Below, piece after piece: positions 9,937 through 18,806 of a stretch of 47,500 nucleotides of DNA. Below the pieces are notes generated by a model. The model was not told the origin of the DNA. It saw only the letters and a list, made by a program, of their open reading frames with translations, and ran no database searches. Position numbers and translations under genes: made by a program. This stretch comes from Leisingera thetidis. Its GTDB lineage: Bacteria; Pseudomonadota; Alphaproteobacteria; Rhodobacterales; Rhodobacteraceae. Position 1 is the first letter of the stretch. Every line of letters starts with the position of its first letter. The stretch covers positions 75,001 through 122,500 of the forward strand of contig NZ_CP109787.1 in assembly GCF_025857195.1 (NCBI RefSeq), given 5' to 3'.

Positions 9937-10830
9937 ATGAACATTGAGCTTGTAGACCTGCGCCTGTTTGTGAAAATCGCCGAGTGCGGAAACCTGACCC
10001 ACGGCGCAGCGCGCGCCTTTTTATCCCCGCCTGCAGCCAGCGCCCGCATCAAATCCGTGGAGCAGGAGGCGGGACAGCAGCTGCTGGTACGAAACAACAA
10101 AGGGATCAGCCTGACACCGGCTGGGGAGACCTTCTTGCGCCAGGCCCGGCTGGTCTTGAGGCAGCTGGATTTTCTGGCGGATGAAATGACCAACGCGGAG
10201 GCCGGCCACCTCCGGATTTTTGCCAATACGACAGCTGTGACCGAGTTTCTGCCGGAAATTCTTGCGCGGTTCCTGGCAGCGCGTCCGGGCGTGACAGTCG
10301 ATCTTCAGGAACGGCTGACACAAGAGATCGTCCGGTCTGTGGTAGATGGGACCGCAGACATCGGGATCATTTCAGGCCCCCACGGGCACGTTGACCTGGA
10401 AGCCGTAAGATTCTCAACTGACCGGCTGATGCTGGCAGTGCCCGCCGGTCATCCATTGGCCGGCCGGGATCGCATTCTTCTCGATCAGACGCTTGAATTT
10501 GAGCATATAGGCTTGCACGAAGGCAGTACGCTTCTGGACTTTCTCCGGCGCCAGCTCCGGCGCAGCGGATTTGACCGGAGCCTGAGGATTCAGGTGCGGA
10601 GTTTTGAAGCCATGTGCCGTCTGGTCGAGGCGGGAGTTGGAATTGGGGTCGTGCCTGAATCCGCGGCTCAGCGGCATTTGCAAACCATGAACATCAGGCT
10701 GCTGGTTCTGGAAGATGCCTGGGCACTGCGTGACCGCTCCATTTTGATGAGAAGCCAAGGCGCACTGCCCCAATCGGCTCAACTGCTGATCGGAATGCTC
10801 ATTGACGAAGGGGCGGGCGGTCGAAAGTAG
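9937..10830 (+). CDS. LysR-type transcriptional regulator, RipR-like position
   Basis: 297 aa. The N-terminal winged helix (residues 1-60, LVDLRLFVKIAECGNLTHGAARAFLSPPAASARIKSVE, shown here by landmarks LFVKIAE and SPPAASARIK) is followed by a periplasmic-binding-like effector domain starting near residue 90 (GHLRIFANTTAV). It is transcribed away from the hydratase-led operon across a 102-bp gap holding a palindrome, the classic arrangement for a LysR activator of its neighbour. Comparable itaconate clusters in Pseudomonas and Salmonella carry a LysR activator in this position. The effector, probably itaconate or its CoA ester, is inferred. Confidence 0.9.
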   Translation: MNIELVDLRLFVKIAECGNLTHGAARAFLSPPAASARIKSVEQEAGQQLLVRNNKGISLTPAGETFLRQARLVLRQLDFLADEMTNAEAGHLRIFANTTAVTEFLPEILARFLAARPGVTVDLQERLTQEIVRSVVDGTADIGIISGPHGHVDLEAVRFSTDRLMLAVPAGHPLAGRDRILLDQTLEFEHIGLHEGSTLLDFLRRQLRRSGFDRSLRIQVRSFEAMCRLVEAGVGIGVVPESAAQRHLQTMNIRLLVLEDAWALRDRSILMRSQGALPQSAQLLIGMLIDEGAGGRK

Positions 10831-11048
10831 CAAAAATAGCTTCAGTTCGGTGCGGGCTGGGTATTTAGTCCCGGAGTGTGGCGGTCTGCGGCTATCAGAT
10901 GGCCGTCAACTCTGAATGGAGAGCTGGTTTCAAAACTCTGCCGCGAACCTGCAGTGAGCGATTCCGCAGCTTGGGCTGGATCAATTTGACATGACGTCCT
11001 GAGAAGGCTTCGTTGCAGTTTTTCGCAACAGGTGTGTCTGTCCTGCGA
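10831..11048. other. Convergent intergenic gap
   Basis: 218 bp between the converging lysR and RTX-esterase genes. It holds a small hairpin (GTTGC 11012-11016, GCAAC 11025-11029) without a clear T tract on either side. Nothing else was seen. Confidence 0.4.
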
Positions 11049-12623
11049 TCAGACAAGCAGTGCCTCGCTGGGCGGCGGGGCAGAGACGGCTCCCCAGTAG
11101 TCGGCAGACGGGAGCCAGTCAAAACCATCAAATGCTGAGCCGATACCGCCGCGGCCGTCTATGGCATGGATGAACTCGATCCCGAAAACGGTGATGCCGA
11201 GTTCGTTCAATACCCCGGCACGGTTGCCGGATTCAAACTCGAGATAACTGGCGTCATCCAGTACAAGGTAGAGCGTATCCGCACCGGTCCCGCCGCGGAA
11301 TGTGTCGCGCGAGCCAGCGCCGCCGCCGATGAGCGCGGTTTCTGTGAAGATGAAGGTGTCGTTGCCCGCACCTCCGAAGATCAGATCGTCGCCACGGCCG
11401 TCCACGATTTTGTCTTCGCCTGCGGAACCTCGGATCTCGTCGTTGCCGTCTCCGCCGCTGATGATGTCGTTGCCACGGCGGCCGTTCACGATATCATTAC
11501 CGCTTCCGCCAAGAAGAATGTCGCTGCCCCGGCCGCCGGAGATTTCGTCGTTTCCCTTGCCGCCGACCACGGCATCGTTGCCGCGGCCGGCCTTGATGGT
11601 GTCATCGCCGCCGAGCGCGAATACAGCATTTGCCTGAGAACCTGAGCTCAGGCTGGTTGCGCCCTCGTCCAGAAGTTCCGCCGTGCCGCCGCGCATGACG
11701 AATTCGGCATATGCGCCCCAGACCTGATGCACGGTCTCGGCCGGGTGGATCGAATCCCATGCAAGGACCTGGTCGCTGTCAAAGGCGCTTCCGGCGATTA
11801 GGTAATCAGTCCGGTCTGCGAGAATTCCGAATCCTGCAGGATCTTCGGTAAGTGCTGCCGACACAGCAAAAAGATCGACCATCCGTACATCGGTCCCTGC
11901 GTTGCGAAGAATTCCGATCTCGTCGGTTACCATAGTGTTGAATGTGTCGATGAGGAGGTCCGCGAAGGAGGTGAGCGCAGGGGAGAGCGTATCGAATTCC
12001 GGGTAAAAGCCTGCCGCCGGCTGGGTCGCAAGAAACACTGTCCCGACACCCGTTGCGCTGAGGGTGTTCGCGGCGCTGCCGATTTGCGCAATCAGGCCTT
12101 CCATCACCGGTCCTGCGAGGGCCAGGAACTCAGCTTGGGTGAGGATTTGCTGCTCCTGAACCGTTCCCAGCAAGTCAGTGAAATCATTGCCGCCGATCAG
12201 AAGAAACGCGGCCGAGTCCGCCGGAACGCCGCCAGAGGCGTCTTTTGTGAAATCTGCAACCTGAGCCTCCAGATCAATCATGTCTTCCAGAAGACCATCA
12301 GCCAGAGCTGTCGCCGTCGCGACTGCATAGTTCACAACTTCGAACCCGCCCAGGCTGGCGGCATAGCTGGCATGGGTCAGTGCGTTGGTGACCGCACCCA
12401 TGGTGCCGACTTCGGAAAAACTGTCGATCACGGTCTGTCTCGCCTGGACTTCGGCCTGTGCCTGAAGCCGGTCCCGGTCGGCTGGCGATGGAATGCCGCC
12501 AAAACTGATGATCAGGTCCAGAAGGATGACTGGCTCGATGACCGACGCCAGAATGTCCACTGCGTTGCCCTCATCGGTCAGGCTGTCGCCGAAGTAGTAG
12601 ATACGTGAAAACGGGTTCATCAA
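11049..12623 (-). CDS. GDSL/SGNH esterase with C-terminal RTX calcium-binding repeats
   Basis: 524 aa, probably secreted by a type I system: no N-terminal signal peptide, but glycine/aspartate nonapeptide repeats near the C terminus. The SGNH hydrolase domain is at residues 5-325: block I FGDSLTDEGN with nucleophile Ser14, block III GGNDF, and block V DSIHPAETVH supplying Asp and His. About ten RTX repeats follow (residues roughly 340-430), such as GGKGNDEIS, GGSGNDIVN and GGDGNDEIR. The last hundred residues, including a degenerate repeat FRGGTGADTLYL, probably hold the secretion signal. It should hydrolyse an ester or lipid outside the cell; substrate unknown. No ABC exporter, membrane fusion protein or TolC gene lies nearby. 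Confidence 0.92.
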   Translation of the reverse strand: MMNPFSRIYYFGDSLTDEGNAVDILASVIEPVILLDLIISFGGIPSPADRDRLQAQAEVQARQTVIDSFSEVGTMGAVTNALTHASYAASLGGFEVVNYAVATATALADGLLEDMIDLEAQVADFTKDASGGVPADSAAFLLIGGNDFTDLLGTVQEQQILTQAEFLALAGPVMEGLIAQIGSAANTLSATGVGTVFLATQPAAGFYPEFDTLSPALTSFADLLIDTFNTMVTDEIGILRNAGTDVRMVDLFAVSAALTEDPAGFGILADRTDYLIAGSAFDSDQVLAWDSIHPAETVHQVWGAYAEFVMRGGTAELLDEGATSLSSGSQANAVFALGGDDTIKAGRGNDAVVGGKGNDEISGGRGSDILLGGSGNDIVNGRRGNDIISGGDGNDEIRGSAGEDKIVDGRGDDLIFGGAGNDTFIFTETALIGGGAGSRDTFRGGTGADTLYLVLDDASYLEFESGNRAGVLNELGITVFGIEFIHAIDGRGGIGSAFDGFDWLPSADYWGAVSAPPPSEALLV

Positions 12624-13120
12624 CTTACTTTCCCGGCACCGCCAGGGCAGCGCACGATTTCGTCAGATTGATAGAGGAAGGGGCGCGGTTTGAACCAAAC
12701 AGTGCGGTTTTGCTTGCCCTGCGCAATCGCCTTCCACACTCATGGTGCCATTCCGCTCTATCCATGGCAATGATTCTCGATCCAGCGGAGCTTAAGGGGG
12801 CTTGCCCAAGCCGGCGGTTCTCCGGGCCGCATTGCTGAGGCATGCCTCCCCGGGACCGCGCGCCCCGGTTGGCCGGCCAGTATAATGCGCCGCTGTCTGC
12901 ATCAGGACTGCAGGTTGTCCCGGGTGTTTCCGTCACGCAGCGATCTGCTGTGGATTGACACTCGGCCATCTGCCGCAGCTGAAAGACAACCAGATTACTG
13001 TTGCGGGCCGCCGCCGGTGAAAGCAGGCCCGTTTCATAGAACGGTTTGGCATCGCGCGGGCAGGTAAGCACTGCACGCAATTGTATTGCGAATGGGGGTA
13101 TTCAATTGTACAAATGTAGC
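12624..13120. other. Intergenic region between RTX esterase and enuR
   Basis: About 500 bp between divergent genes, so it should carry both promoters. A minus-strand open frame (12625-13080) is present, but its composition and Cys/Arg-rich sequence look non-coding. Two copies of CAATTGTA lie at 13078-13085 and 13103-13110, just before enuR. TTGTACAA at 13107-13114 is palindromic. These could be part of the enuR promoter or an autoregulatory site. Confidence 0.5.
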
Positions 13121-14515
13121 ATGACAATATGGCGCCCTGATCCCCGGACATTGAAATCCCCCCTGCATTCCAGCCTTGCGCTCTCCATTGCCAAGGCAAT
13201 CTCGGATGGCAGGCTTCCAAAGGGAACGCAGCTTCCGACTCACCGTAAGCTGGCGGAAGAGCTGGGTCTGAGCGTCCACACGGTCAGCAAGGCATACGAA
13301 AGTCTGCGGCGGCAGCGGCTGATTGATGGCCAGGTCGGGCGGGGCAGCTACGTTCTGGATCCTGACCAGCCCAACGATCAGCCGTTTCGGCTGAGCTCCG
13401 AAAGAGGCGGCGGCTTTGATCTGTCGATTTCGCGCCCTGTTGTCTCGCAGCAGCATGCCGAACGGTTCCAGCAGGCGCTGCGGGATCTGCCTGAGGGGCT
13501 GGACCCTAGCTATTACCTGTCCTGCCGCCCGAACATTGGCCATGACGCGCATCGGGCCGCGGGCGCGCAATGGCTGCAGCATTGCGGTCTTGAGGTGAAG
13601 CCGGACCGGATCATCATGACCAATGGGGTCAGCCACGGCATGTCCGCCGCGCTGTCAGCACTGACCCGGCCAGGCGATACTGTTATCTCGGACAAGATCA
13701 CTCACCACCTGCTGGTATCGGGCTGTTCCTATTTGGGTCTGAACCTTGCTGGTCTTGAAACCGATGCAGATGGAATTTGTCCGGGTGCGGTGGATCGGTT
13801 TTGCCGGGAGAACTCCGCCAAAGTTTTGTTTCTGCTGCCCTCTTTGGCCAACGCAACTGCAGGGATGATACCTGAGGCGCGACGCAGAGAGCTGGTGGAA
13901 GTTGCCCGCAAGCACGATTTGCACATCATCGAAAACGATGCATTCGGTCCGGTCGCCGAAGACCGCCCGGTGCCGGTGACGGCGCTGGCGCCGGAGCGGA
14001 CGATTTATCTGACGACCTTCACCAAATGCACCGTGTCGGGGCTGCGGGCGGGTTATATGGCGGCACCGGAGCATCTGCTGCCGGCGCTGACCGGGCGGAT
14101 TGTCGTGTTCGGCTGGATGGCGACGCCGCTGATGTGCGAGCTGGCAACCCGCTGGGTGCAGGACGGCACCGCGCTGGAGCTGGCGCAGTGGCAACGGCAC
14201 GCGCTGGCGGAACGCTATGCCATCGCCACAGAGGTGCTGCAGGACTGGCGCTGGCAGGGGCATCCGTCGGCGCTGCACCTGTGGCTGCCGCTGACCGAGG
14301 GCTGGACCACCGGCAGCTTTGTTTCCTATGCGCAGGAACTGAAGGTGGCGGTGGCGCCGGACGCGCCGTTCCTGACCCCCAAGACGCCGCCGCAGAATGC
14401 CGTGCGCCTCTCGCTGGGCAGTATCCAGGACCAAGAGCGTTTCCGGCAGGCCCTGAACCTGATTGCGGGGATGCTGAACCATCCGCCGGAGGGAGTGGCA
14501 CCCTTTACTTATTGA
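13121..14515 (+). CDS. enuR: EnuR, MocR-type PLP-dependent repressor of ectoine catabolism
   Basis: 464 aa GntR/MocR regulator. The N-terminal winged helix (about residues 10-80, with LPTHRKLAEELGLSVHTVSKAY) binds DNA. A fold-type I aminotransferase domain (about 110-460) binds PLP through Lys302 in TTFTKCTVSGLRAGY, the same residue number as the PLP lysine reported for Ruegeria pomeroyi EnuR. In that system inducers are alpha-acetyl-diaminobutyrate and diaminobutyrate, which react with PLP and relieve repression. ATG 13121 is used because the GntR domain starts there (MTIWRPDPRTLKSP); a longer frame adds 25 unrelated residues. It lies directly upstream of uehA in the same direction, as in other Roseobacters. 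Confidence 0.93.
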   Translation: MTIWRPDPRTLKSPLHSSLALSIAKAISDGRLPKGTQLPTHRKLAEELGLSVHTVSKAYESLRRQRLIDGQVGRGSYVLDPDQPNDQPFRLSSERGGGFDLSISRPVVSQQHAERFQQALRDLPEGLDPSYYLSCRPNIGHDAHRAAGAQWLQHCGLEVKPDRIIMTNGVSHGMSAALSALTRPGDTVISDKITHHLLVSGCSYLGLNLAGLETDADGICPGAVDRFCRENSAKVLFLLPSLANATAGMIPEARRRELVEVARKHDLHIIENDAFGPVAEDRPVPVTALAPERTIYLTTFTKCTVSGLRAGYMAAPEHLLPALTGRIVVFGWMATPLMCELATRWVQDGTALELAQWQRHALAERYAIATEVLQDWRWQGHPSALHLWLPLTEGWTTGSFVSYAQELKVAVAPDAPFLTPKTPPQNAVRLSLGSIQDQERFRQALNLIAGMLNHPPEGVAPFTY

Positions 14516-14557
14516 TATTGTCCTGCATCAATAAAAAAATTGACATGCAGTACAATA
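14516..14557. promoter_or_regulatory. Candidate EnuR operator and uehA promoter
   Basis: TATTGTCCTGCA (14516-14527) and TGCAGTACAATA (14546-14557) form a 12-bp inverted repeat with a single mismatch, separated by 18 bases that include TTGACA (14540-14545), a possible -35 box. The TACAAT in the right arm recurs as ATTGTA twice before enuR. The repeat begins right after the enuR stop and lies 56 bases before uehA, where a repressor of the uptake/catabolic operon should act. Confidence 0.6.
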
Positions 14558-14612
14558 CCTCTCAAGTCTGTCGCAGCGGTGCGCAGGCACCGGTGAGACT
14601 TGGGAGGAAATC

Positions 14613-15629
14613 ATGGCTCAGACAGTCACACTTAGCTTCGGCGCCCTGGCGGCGGCGGGGATTGCCCTGGCGGGGAGTGCGGCGCAGGCGGACACATGGC
14701 GCTATGCCTTTGAAGAGGCGATGACCGATGTGCAGGGCGTCTATGCGCAGAAGTTCAAGGCAGAGATCGAGGCGAAATCGGATCACGAGGTCCAGCTGTT
14801 CCCCTATGGCACGCTGGGCGAATCCGCGGACATCATGGAGCAAACTCAGGACGGCATCCTGCAGTTCGTGGATCAGTCGCCGGGCTTTACCGGCTCCTTG
14901 ATCCCGGAGGCGCAGGTGTTCTTTGTGCCCTACCTGCTGCCGACCGATCAGGATCACCTGGCGCGCTTCTACAAGGAGAGCAAGGCGATCAACGGCATGT
15001 TCAAGCCGCTTTATGCCGATCAGGGGCTGGAGCTCTTGACCATGTTCCCCGAGGGCGAAGTGGCAATGACCACCAAGACGCCTGTCACCACCTGCGCCGA
15101 TCTGGACGAGGTGAAGTTCAGGGTGATGACCAACCCCTTGCTGGTCGAAAGCTACAAGGCCTTTGGCGCCACCCCGACGCCGCTGCCCTGGGGCGAGGTC
15201 TATGGGGGGCTGCAGACCAATGTGATCCAGGGGCAGGAGAACCCGACGTTCTTCCTCTACTCGACCAAGATCTTTGAGGTCACCGATTACATCACCTATG
15301 CCGGCCACAACAATTTCACCACCGCGGTGATGGCCAACAAGGAGTTTTATGACGGCCTTAGCGCCGGGGACCAGCAGCTGGTGCAGAACGCGGCGCAGGC
15401 GGCCTATGACCACACCGTGGTCTACCAGCAGCAGGCGGCCGAGAGCGAGCTGGCCAAGATCATGGAGGCCAAGCCGGAGATGCAGGTGACGGTGCTGAAC
15501 GACGATCAGCGCAGCTGCTTCAAGGAGGCGGCGGCTGAGGTCGAGGCCAAGTTCGTCGAGATGACCGGCGGCAGCGGTGCGGCGATCCTGGAGCAGCTGA
15601 AGGCAGATCTGGCGGCCACCGCCAACTGA
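14613..15629 (+). CDS. uehA: UehA, (hydroxy)ectoine-binding TRAP protein
   Basis: 338 aa periplasmic solute-binding protein (DctP family) of the ectoine TRAP system. A signal peptide ends in AQA near residue 26, before DTWRYAFEEA. The conserved ligand-binding Arg lies in VKFRVM, and the NVIQGQENPTFFLYSTK block is typical. The start ATG has TGGGAGGAA upstream. It is first in the uehABC-usp-eut operon and follows enuR. Substrate assignment rests on the gene order, which matches the characterised R. pomeroyi locus. Confidence 0.93.
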   Translation: MAQTVTLSFGALAAAGIALAGSAAQADTWRYAFEEAMTDVQGVYAQKFKAEIEAKSDHEVQLFPYGTLGESADIMEQTQDGILQFVDQSPGFTGSLIPEAQVFFVPYLLPTDQDHLARFYKESKAINGMFKPLYADQGLELLTMFPEGEVAMTTKTPVTTCADLDEVKFRVMTNPLLVESYKAFGATPTPLPWGEVYGGLQTNVIQGQENPTFFLYSTKIFEVTDYITYAGHNNFTTAVMANKEFYDGLSAGDQQLVQNAAQAAYDHTVVYQQQAAESELAKIMEAKPEMQVTVLNDDQRSCFKEAAAEVEAKFVEMTGGSGAAILEQLKADLAATAN

Positions 15630-15647
15630 CGCCCGCCCTCAAATCAG

Positions 15648-15674
15648 TGCTGAGCGGGTCCTGCCCGCTCAGCA
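15648..15674 (+). repeat. Intercistronic hairpin between uehA and uehB
   Basis: TGCTGAGCGGG (15648-15658) and CCCGCTCAGCA (15664-15674) form a perfect 11-bp stem with a five-base loop. It fills most of the 69-bp gap between the binding-protein and permease genes and has no T tract. Such hairpins commonly protect the upstream mRNA from 3' exonucleases, so more binding protein than permease is made. Confidence 0.65.
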
Positions 15675-15698
15675 GCACCCGGACCTTGGGAGGACACC

Positions 15699-16265
15699 AT
15701 GCACCAGACACACGCGTCAGCGCTGCCCGGATTTCTGGGGGTGATCGACAGCGCCATCAGCCGCACCGAATCGTTCCTGCTGGCTGCCGGTGTCCTGCTG
15801 ATGGCCGCCAATACCGTGGCCAATGTGGTGGGGCGGTTTGCGCTGGGCAATTCCCTCTTCTTTACCGAAGAGCTGAACCGGATTCTGATTATCCTGATCA
15901 CCTTTGCCGGCATCAGCTATGCCGCGCGCCATGCCCGCCACATCCGGATGTCGGCACTGTATGACGCGCTGCCGCCGGGGGCCCGCAAGGCGCTGATGGT
16001 GGCGATTTCGCTGGTCACCGCCGGCTTCATGTTCCTGCTGTGCTTTTACGCGGTGACATACATCGGCGCGCAGGCGGCGAGGGGGCGGCTGCTGCCGGCC
16101 TTGCAGATCCCGGTCTGGGTGATCTTGGTCTGGTTGCCTGCCGGCTTCTTCATGACCGGCATGCAGTACCTGCTGACCGCGGTGCGCAACCTGACCTCTC
16201 CCGGCATCTACCTCTCGACCCGTGTGCAGGAGGGATACGGGAACGCGGAAGAAATCGAAATCTGA
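15699..16265 (+). CDS. uehB: UehB, TRAP small permease (DctQ family)
   Basis: 188 aa membrane protein with four hydrophobic segments (about residues 24-45, 58-76, 97-120, 137-163). The family landmark [31 protein letters not shown], visible as EELNR and ARHIRM, is present. It pairs with UehC in the inner membrane to import ectoine and hydroxyectoine delivered by UehA, using a sodium gradient in known TRAP systems. TGGGAGGA precedes the start. The gap to uehC is 10 bases. Confidence 0.93.
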   Translation: MHQTHASALPGFLGVIDSAISRTESFLLAAGVLLMAANTVANVVGRFALGNSLFFTEELNRILIILITFAGISYAARHARHIRMSALYDALPPGARKALMVAISLVTAGFMFLLCFYAVTYIGAQAARGRLLPALQIPVWVILVWLPAGFFMTGMQYLLTAVRNLTSPGIYLSTRVQEGYGNAEEIEI

Positions 16266-16275
16266 GGGCGGACCG

Positions 16276-17562
16276 ATGGCTGCAACTATTTTCCTGACCA
16301 TGATTGTCCTGCTGCTGCTGGGCTTTCCGATGATGATCCCGCTGATTGCCGGCGCGTTCATCGGCTTTCTGATGCTGTTCGGCGATCTGGCCCGGACCGA
16401 GACCATGGTGCAGCAGATGCTGGCGGGAATCCGGCCCGCGTCGCTGATTGCGGTGCCGATGTTCATCTTTGCCGCCGATATCATGACCCGCGGCCAGTCG
16501 GCGGGACGGCTGATCAATGTGGTGATGGCCTATGTCGGACATATCCGCGGCGGGCTGGCGATCTCCACCGCCGCCGCCTGCACCATGTTCGGGGCGGTGT
16601 CCGGCTCGACCCAGGCGACGGTGGTTGCCATCGGCTCGCCGCTGCGTCCGCGGATGCTGCAGGCGGGCTACAAGGACAGCTTTGTGCTGGCCCTGATCGT
16701 CAATGCCAGCGACATTGCGTTCCTGATCCCGCCCTCGATCGGGATGATCATCTACGGGGTGGTCTCCAGCACCTCGATTGCCGAGCTGTTCATTGCCGGC
16801 ATCGGTCCCGGGCTGCTGATCCTGCTGCTGTTTTCGGCCTATGCCTACATCCATGCGGTGCGCAACAACGTGCCGACCGAGCCCAAGGCCACCTGGGGCG
16901 AGCGGTTTCAGACCATGCGGCAGGCGCTGTGGCCGATGGGGTTCCCGGTGATCATCATCGGCGGCATCTACGGCGGCGTGTTCAGCCCGACCGAGGCGGC
17001 GGCGGCCTGCGTGCTATACGCGCTGGTGCTGGAGGTGATCGTGTTCCGCTCGATGACACTGGCGGATGTCTATGACACCGCCAAATCGACCGGGCTGATC
17101 ACCGCCATCGTGTTCATCCTGGTGGGGGCGGGGGCGGCGTTTTCCTGGGTGATCTCATTCGCGCAGGTGCCGCAGCAGATCCTCGGCGCCATCGGTATTG
17201 CCGAGATGGGCGCCATCGGGGTGCTGTTCGTGATCTCCATCGCCTTCTTCATCGGCTGCATGTTTGTCGATCCCATCGTGGTGATCCTGGTGCTGGTGCC
17301 GGTGTTTGCACCGGTGGTGAAATCGGTGGGGCTGGACCCGGTGCTGGTCGGCACCATCATCACCCTGCAGGTTGCGATCGGCTCCGCCACGCCGCCCTTC
17401 GGCTGCGATATCTTCACCGCCATTGCCGTGTTCAAACGCCCCTATGCCGAGGTGGTGCGCGGCACGCCCCCCTTCATCCTGATGCTCTTGGGGGTGTCGG
17501 TGGCGCTGATCTTCTTCCCGCAGATTGCGCTGTTCCTGCGTGACCTGGCCTTTGCCAAATAA
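16276..17562 (+). CDS. uehC: UehC, TRAP large permease (DctM family)
   Basis: 428 aa, about twelve hydrophobic segments, the transport channel of the system. DctM landmarks include GFPMMIPLIAGAFIG near the start, FGAVSGSTQATVVAIGSP and PPSIGMIIYGVVSSTSIAELFIAGIGPG in shortened form (IPPSIGMI, IAELFIAG), and CMFVDPIVVILVLVPVFAPV later. ATG 16276 is chosen over an upstream ATG because hydrophobic sequence and family similarity begin there and GAGGGCGGA precedes it. It is followed after 12 bases by the universal stress protein gene. Confidence 0.94.
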   Translation: MAATIFLTMIVLLLLGFPMMIPLIAGAFIGFLMLFGDLARTETMVQQMLAGIRPASLIAVPMFIFAADIMTRGQSAGRLINVVMAYVGHIRGGLAISTAAACTMFGAVSGSTQATVVAIGSPLRPRMLQAGYKDSFVLALIVNASDIAFLIPPSIGMIIYGVVSSTSIAELFIAGIGPGLLILLLFSAYAYIHAVRNNVPTEPKATWGERFQTMRQALWPMGFPVIIIGGIYGGVFSPTEAAAACVLYALVLEVIVFRSMTLADVYDTAKSTGLITAIVFILVGAGAAFSWVISFAQVPQQILGAIGIAEMGAIGVLFVISIAFFIGCMFVDPIVVILVLVPVFAPVVKSVGLDPVLVGTIITLQVAIGSATPPFGCDIFTAIAVFKRPYAEVVRGTPPFILMLLGVSVALIFFPQIALFLRDLAFAK

Positions 17563-17574
17563 GGAGGCGCGGAA

Positions 17575-18012
17575 GTGTTCACATCCATTCTGGTGCCCTT
17601 CGACGGCTCGCAAGGGGCGGAGGCCGCGCTGGCCAAGGCTGCAGGGCTGGCGCAGCTGTGCGGGGCGGAGCTGACTCTGCTGACGGTCTACCGGCATCAT
17701 TCGCTGCTGGAGGCATCGATGCATATGGTGCGCCCCGATCATCCGGAGGATCTGGACGAGATCATGCGCAGCCACGCCAGGGAGGTGGCCGAGCGCGGCA
17801 AGGCTTTGGCGGCGGCGGGCGGCGTTCAATGCCCCCGCGCCTTTGTCAAAAGCGGCCCGGTGGCGCGCACCATCACGGGGTTTGCCAGGGAACACGGGCA
17901 TGACCTGATCGTGATCGGCAGCCGCGGGCTGGGTTCGCTGGAGGGGGTCCTGCTGGGCAGTGTCTCCCACAAGGTGACGAGCCTGGCGCAAATCCCGGTT
18001 CTTGTTGTCTAG
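17575..18012 (+). CDS. usp: Universal stress protein UspA, TeaD-like
   Basis: 145 aa cytoplasmic UspA-fold protein starting with GTG after a strong AAGGAGG. The ATP-binding signature G-x2-G-x9-G-S is intact at GSRGLGSLEGVLLGS near the C terminus, and the N-terminal ILVPFDGSQGAEAAL is typical. A usp gene directly after the large permease is a hallmark of ectoine TRAP operons; in Halomonas, TeaD binds ATP and negatively modulates TeaABC transport. The same role is inferred here. Confidence 0.9.
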   Translation: MFTSILVPFDGSQGAEAALAKAAGLAQLCGAELTLLTVYRHHSLLEASMHMVRPDHPEDLDEIMRSHAREVAERGKALAAAGGVQCPRAFVKSGPVARTITGFAREHGHDLIVIGSRGLGSLEGVLLGSVSHKVTSLAQIPVLVV

Positions 18013-18023
18013 GAAAGCTGAAA

Positions 18024-18788
18024 ATGGCCCCTGATATCCATTCCACGCCCTCGCGCGTTCCGGCCCGGCTGGACGATCGCCCCGTGAAGAAACGGATCGC
18101 CTTGGTGGCGCTGGCGACCGATCACACGTCGGAGCGCGACTTTGCCCGGATCTGCGACCCGGACCGGGTGGGCGTCTACGTGAACCGCATCGCCTTCGAG
18201 AATCCGACCACCAAGGAAACACTGCTGCAGACCGGCCCGCGGCTGACAGGCGCCGCGGCGCAGATCCTGCCGGAGGAAGTGGTGGATGTGGTGGCCTATG
18301 GCTGCACCGCGGCCTCCATCGTCTTGGGGAATGATGCGGTCAGCCGCCATTTGAACGCCGCCAAGCCGGGCGCGCCTTGTGTCACCCCCAGCTCTGCCGC
18401 CTTTGCCGCGTTCAAGGCGCTGGGGGTCAGGCGGGTGTCGGTGCTGACGCCCTACAGCGCGCAGGTGACGGATGAGCTGGCGCAGTATTTTGCCGCGCAT
18501 GGGCCGGAGGTGGTCAATGCCGCCTGTTTCGGCCTGACTGACGACCGGCAGATGGCGCGGATCTCCGAAGACAGCATTATCGAGGCGGGGATTGCTGCCT
18601 GTGACCGGCAGGCGGATGCGCTTTTCCTGTCCTGCACCGCGCTGCGCGCCGCCGCCTGCGTGCAGCGGATCGAGGACCATCTGGGCAGGCCGGTGGTCTC
18701 CTCCAACCAGGCGATGGTGTGGCGCTGCCTGCGTCTGGCGGGGATCAGTGATCCGGTGCCGGGCTACGGCCGGCTTTTTGAACTCTAA
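18024..18788 (+). CDS. eutA: EutA, Asp/Glu racemase-type protein of hydroxyectoine use
   Basis: 254 aa member of the maleate isomerase/arylmalonate decarboxylase branch of the aspartate/glutamate racemase superfamily. The two catalytic-type cysteines are present: Cys94 in VAYGCTAASIVLG and Cys204 in LSCTALRAA. It is the first of the eutABC trio, which has been proposed to handle the hydroxylated substrate, possibly by inverting or removing the hydroxyl-bearing centre. The exact reaction is not established. It starts 11 bases after usp. Confidence 0.88.
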   Translation: MAPDIHSTPSRVPARLDDRPVKKRIALVALATDHTSERDFARICDPDRVGVYVNRIAFENPTTKETLLQTGPRLTGAAAQILPEEVVDVVAYGCTAASIVLGNDAVSRHLNAAKPGAPCVTPSSAAFAAFKALGVRRVSVLTPYSAQVTDELAQYFAAHGPEVVNAACFGLTDDRQMARISEDSIIEAGIAACDRQADALFLSCTALRAAACVQRIEDHLGRPVVSSNQAMVWRCLRLAGISDPVPGYGRLFEL

Positions 18789-18806
18789 CCAGGCAAGGCA
18801 AGTCCG

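Noticed and set aside
12625..13080. 151-codon minus-strand frame upstream of the RTX esterase
   Set aside because: Composition and lack of any motif suggest non-coding promoter DNA; nothing indicates a real protein.
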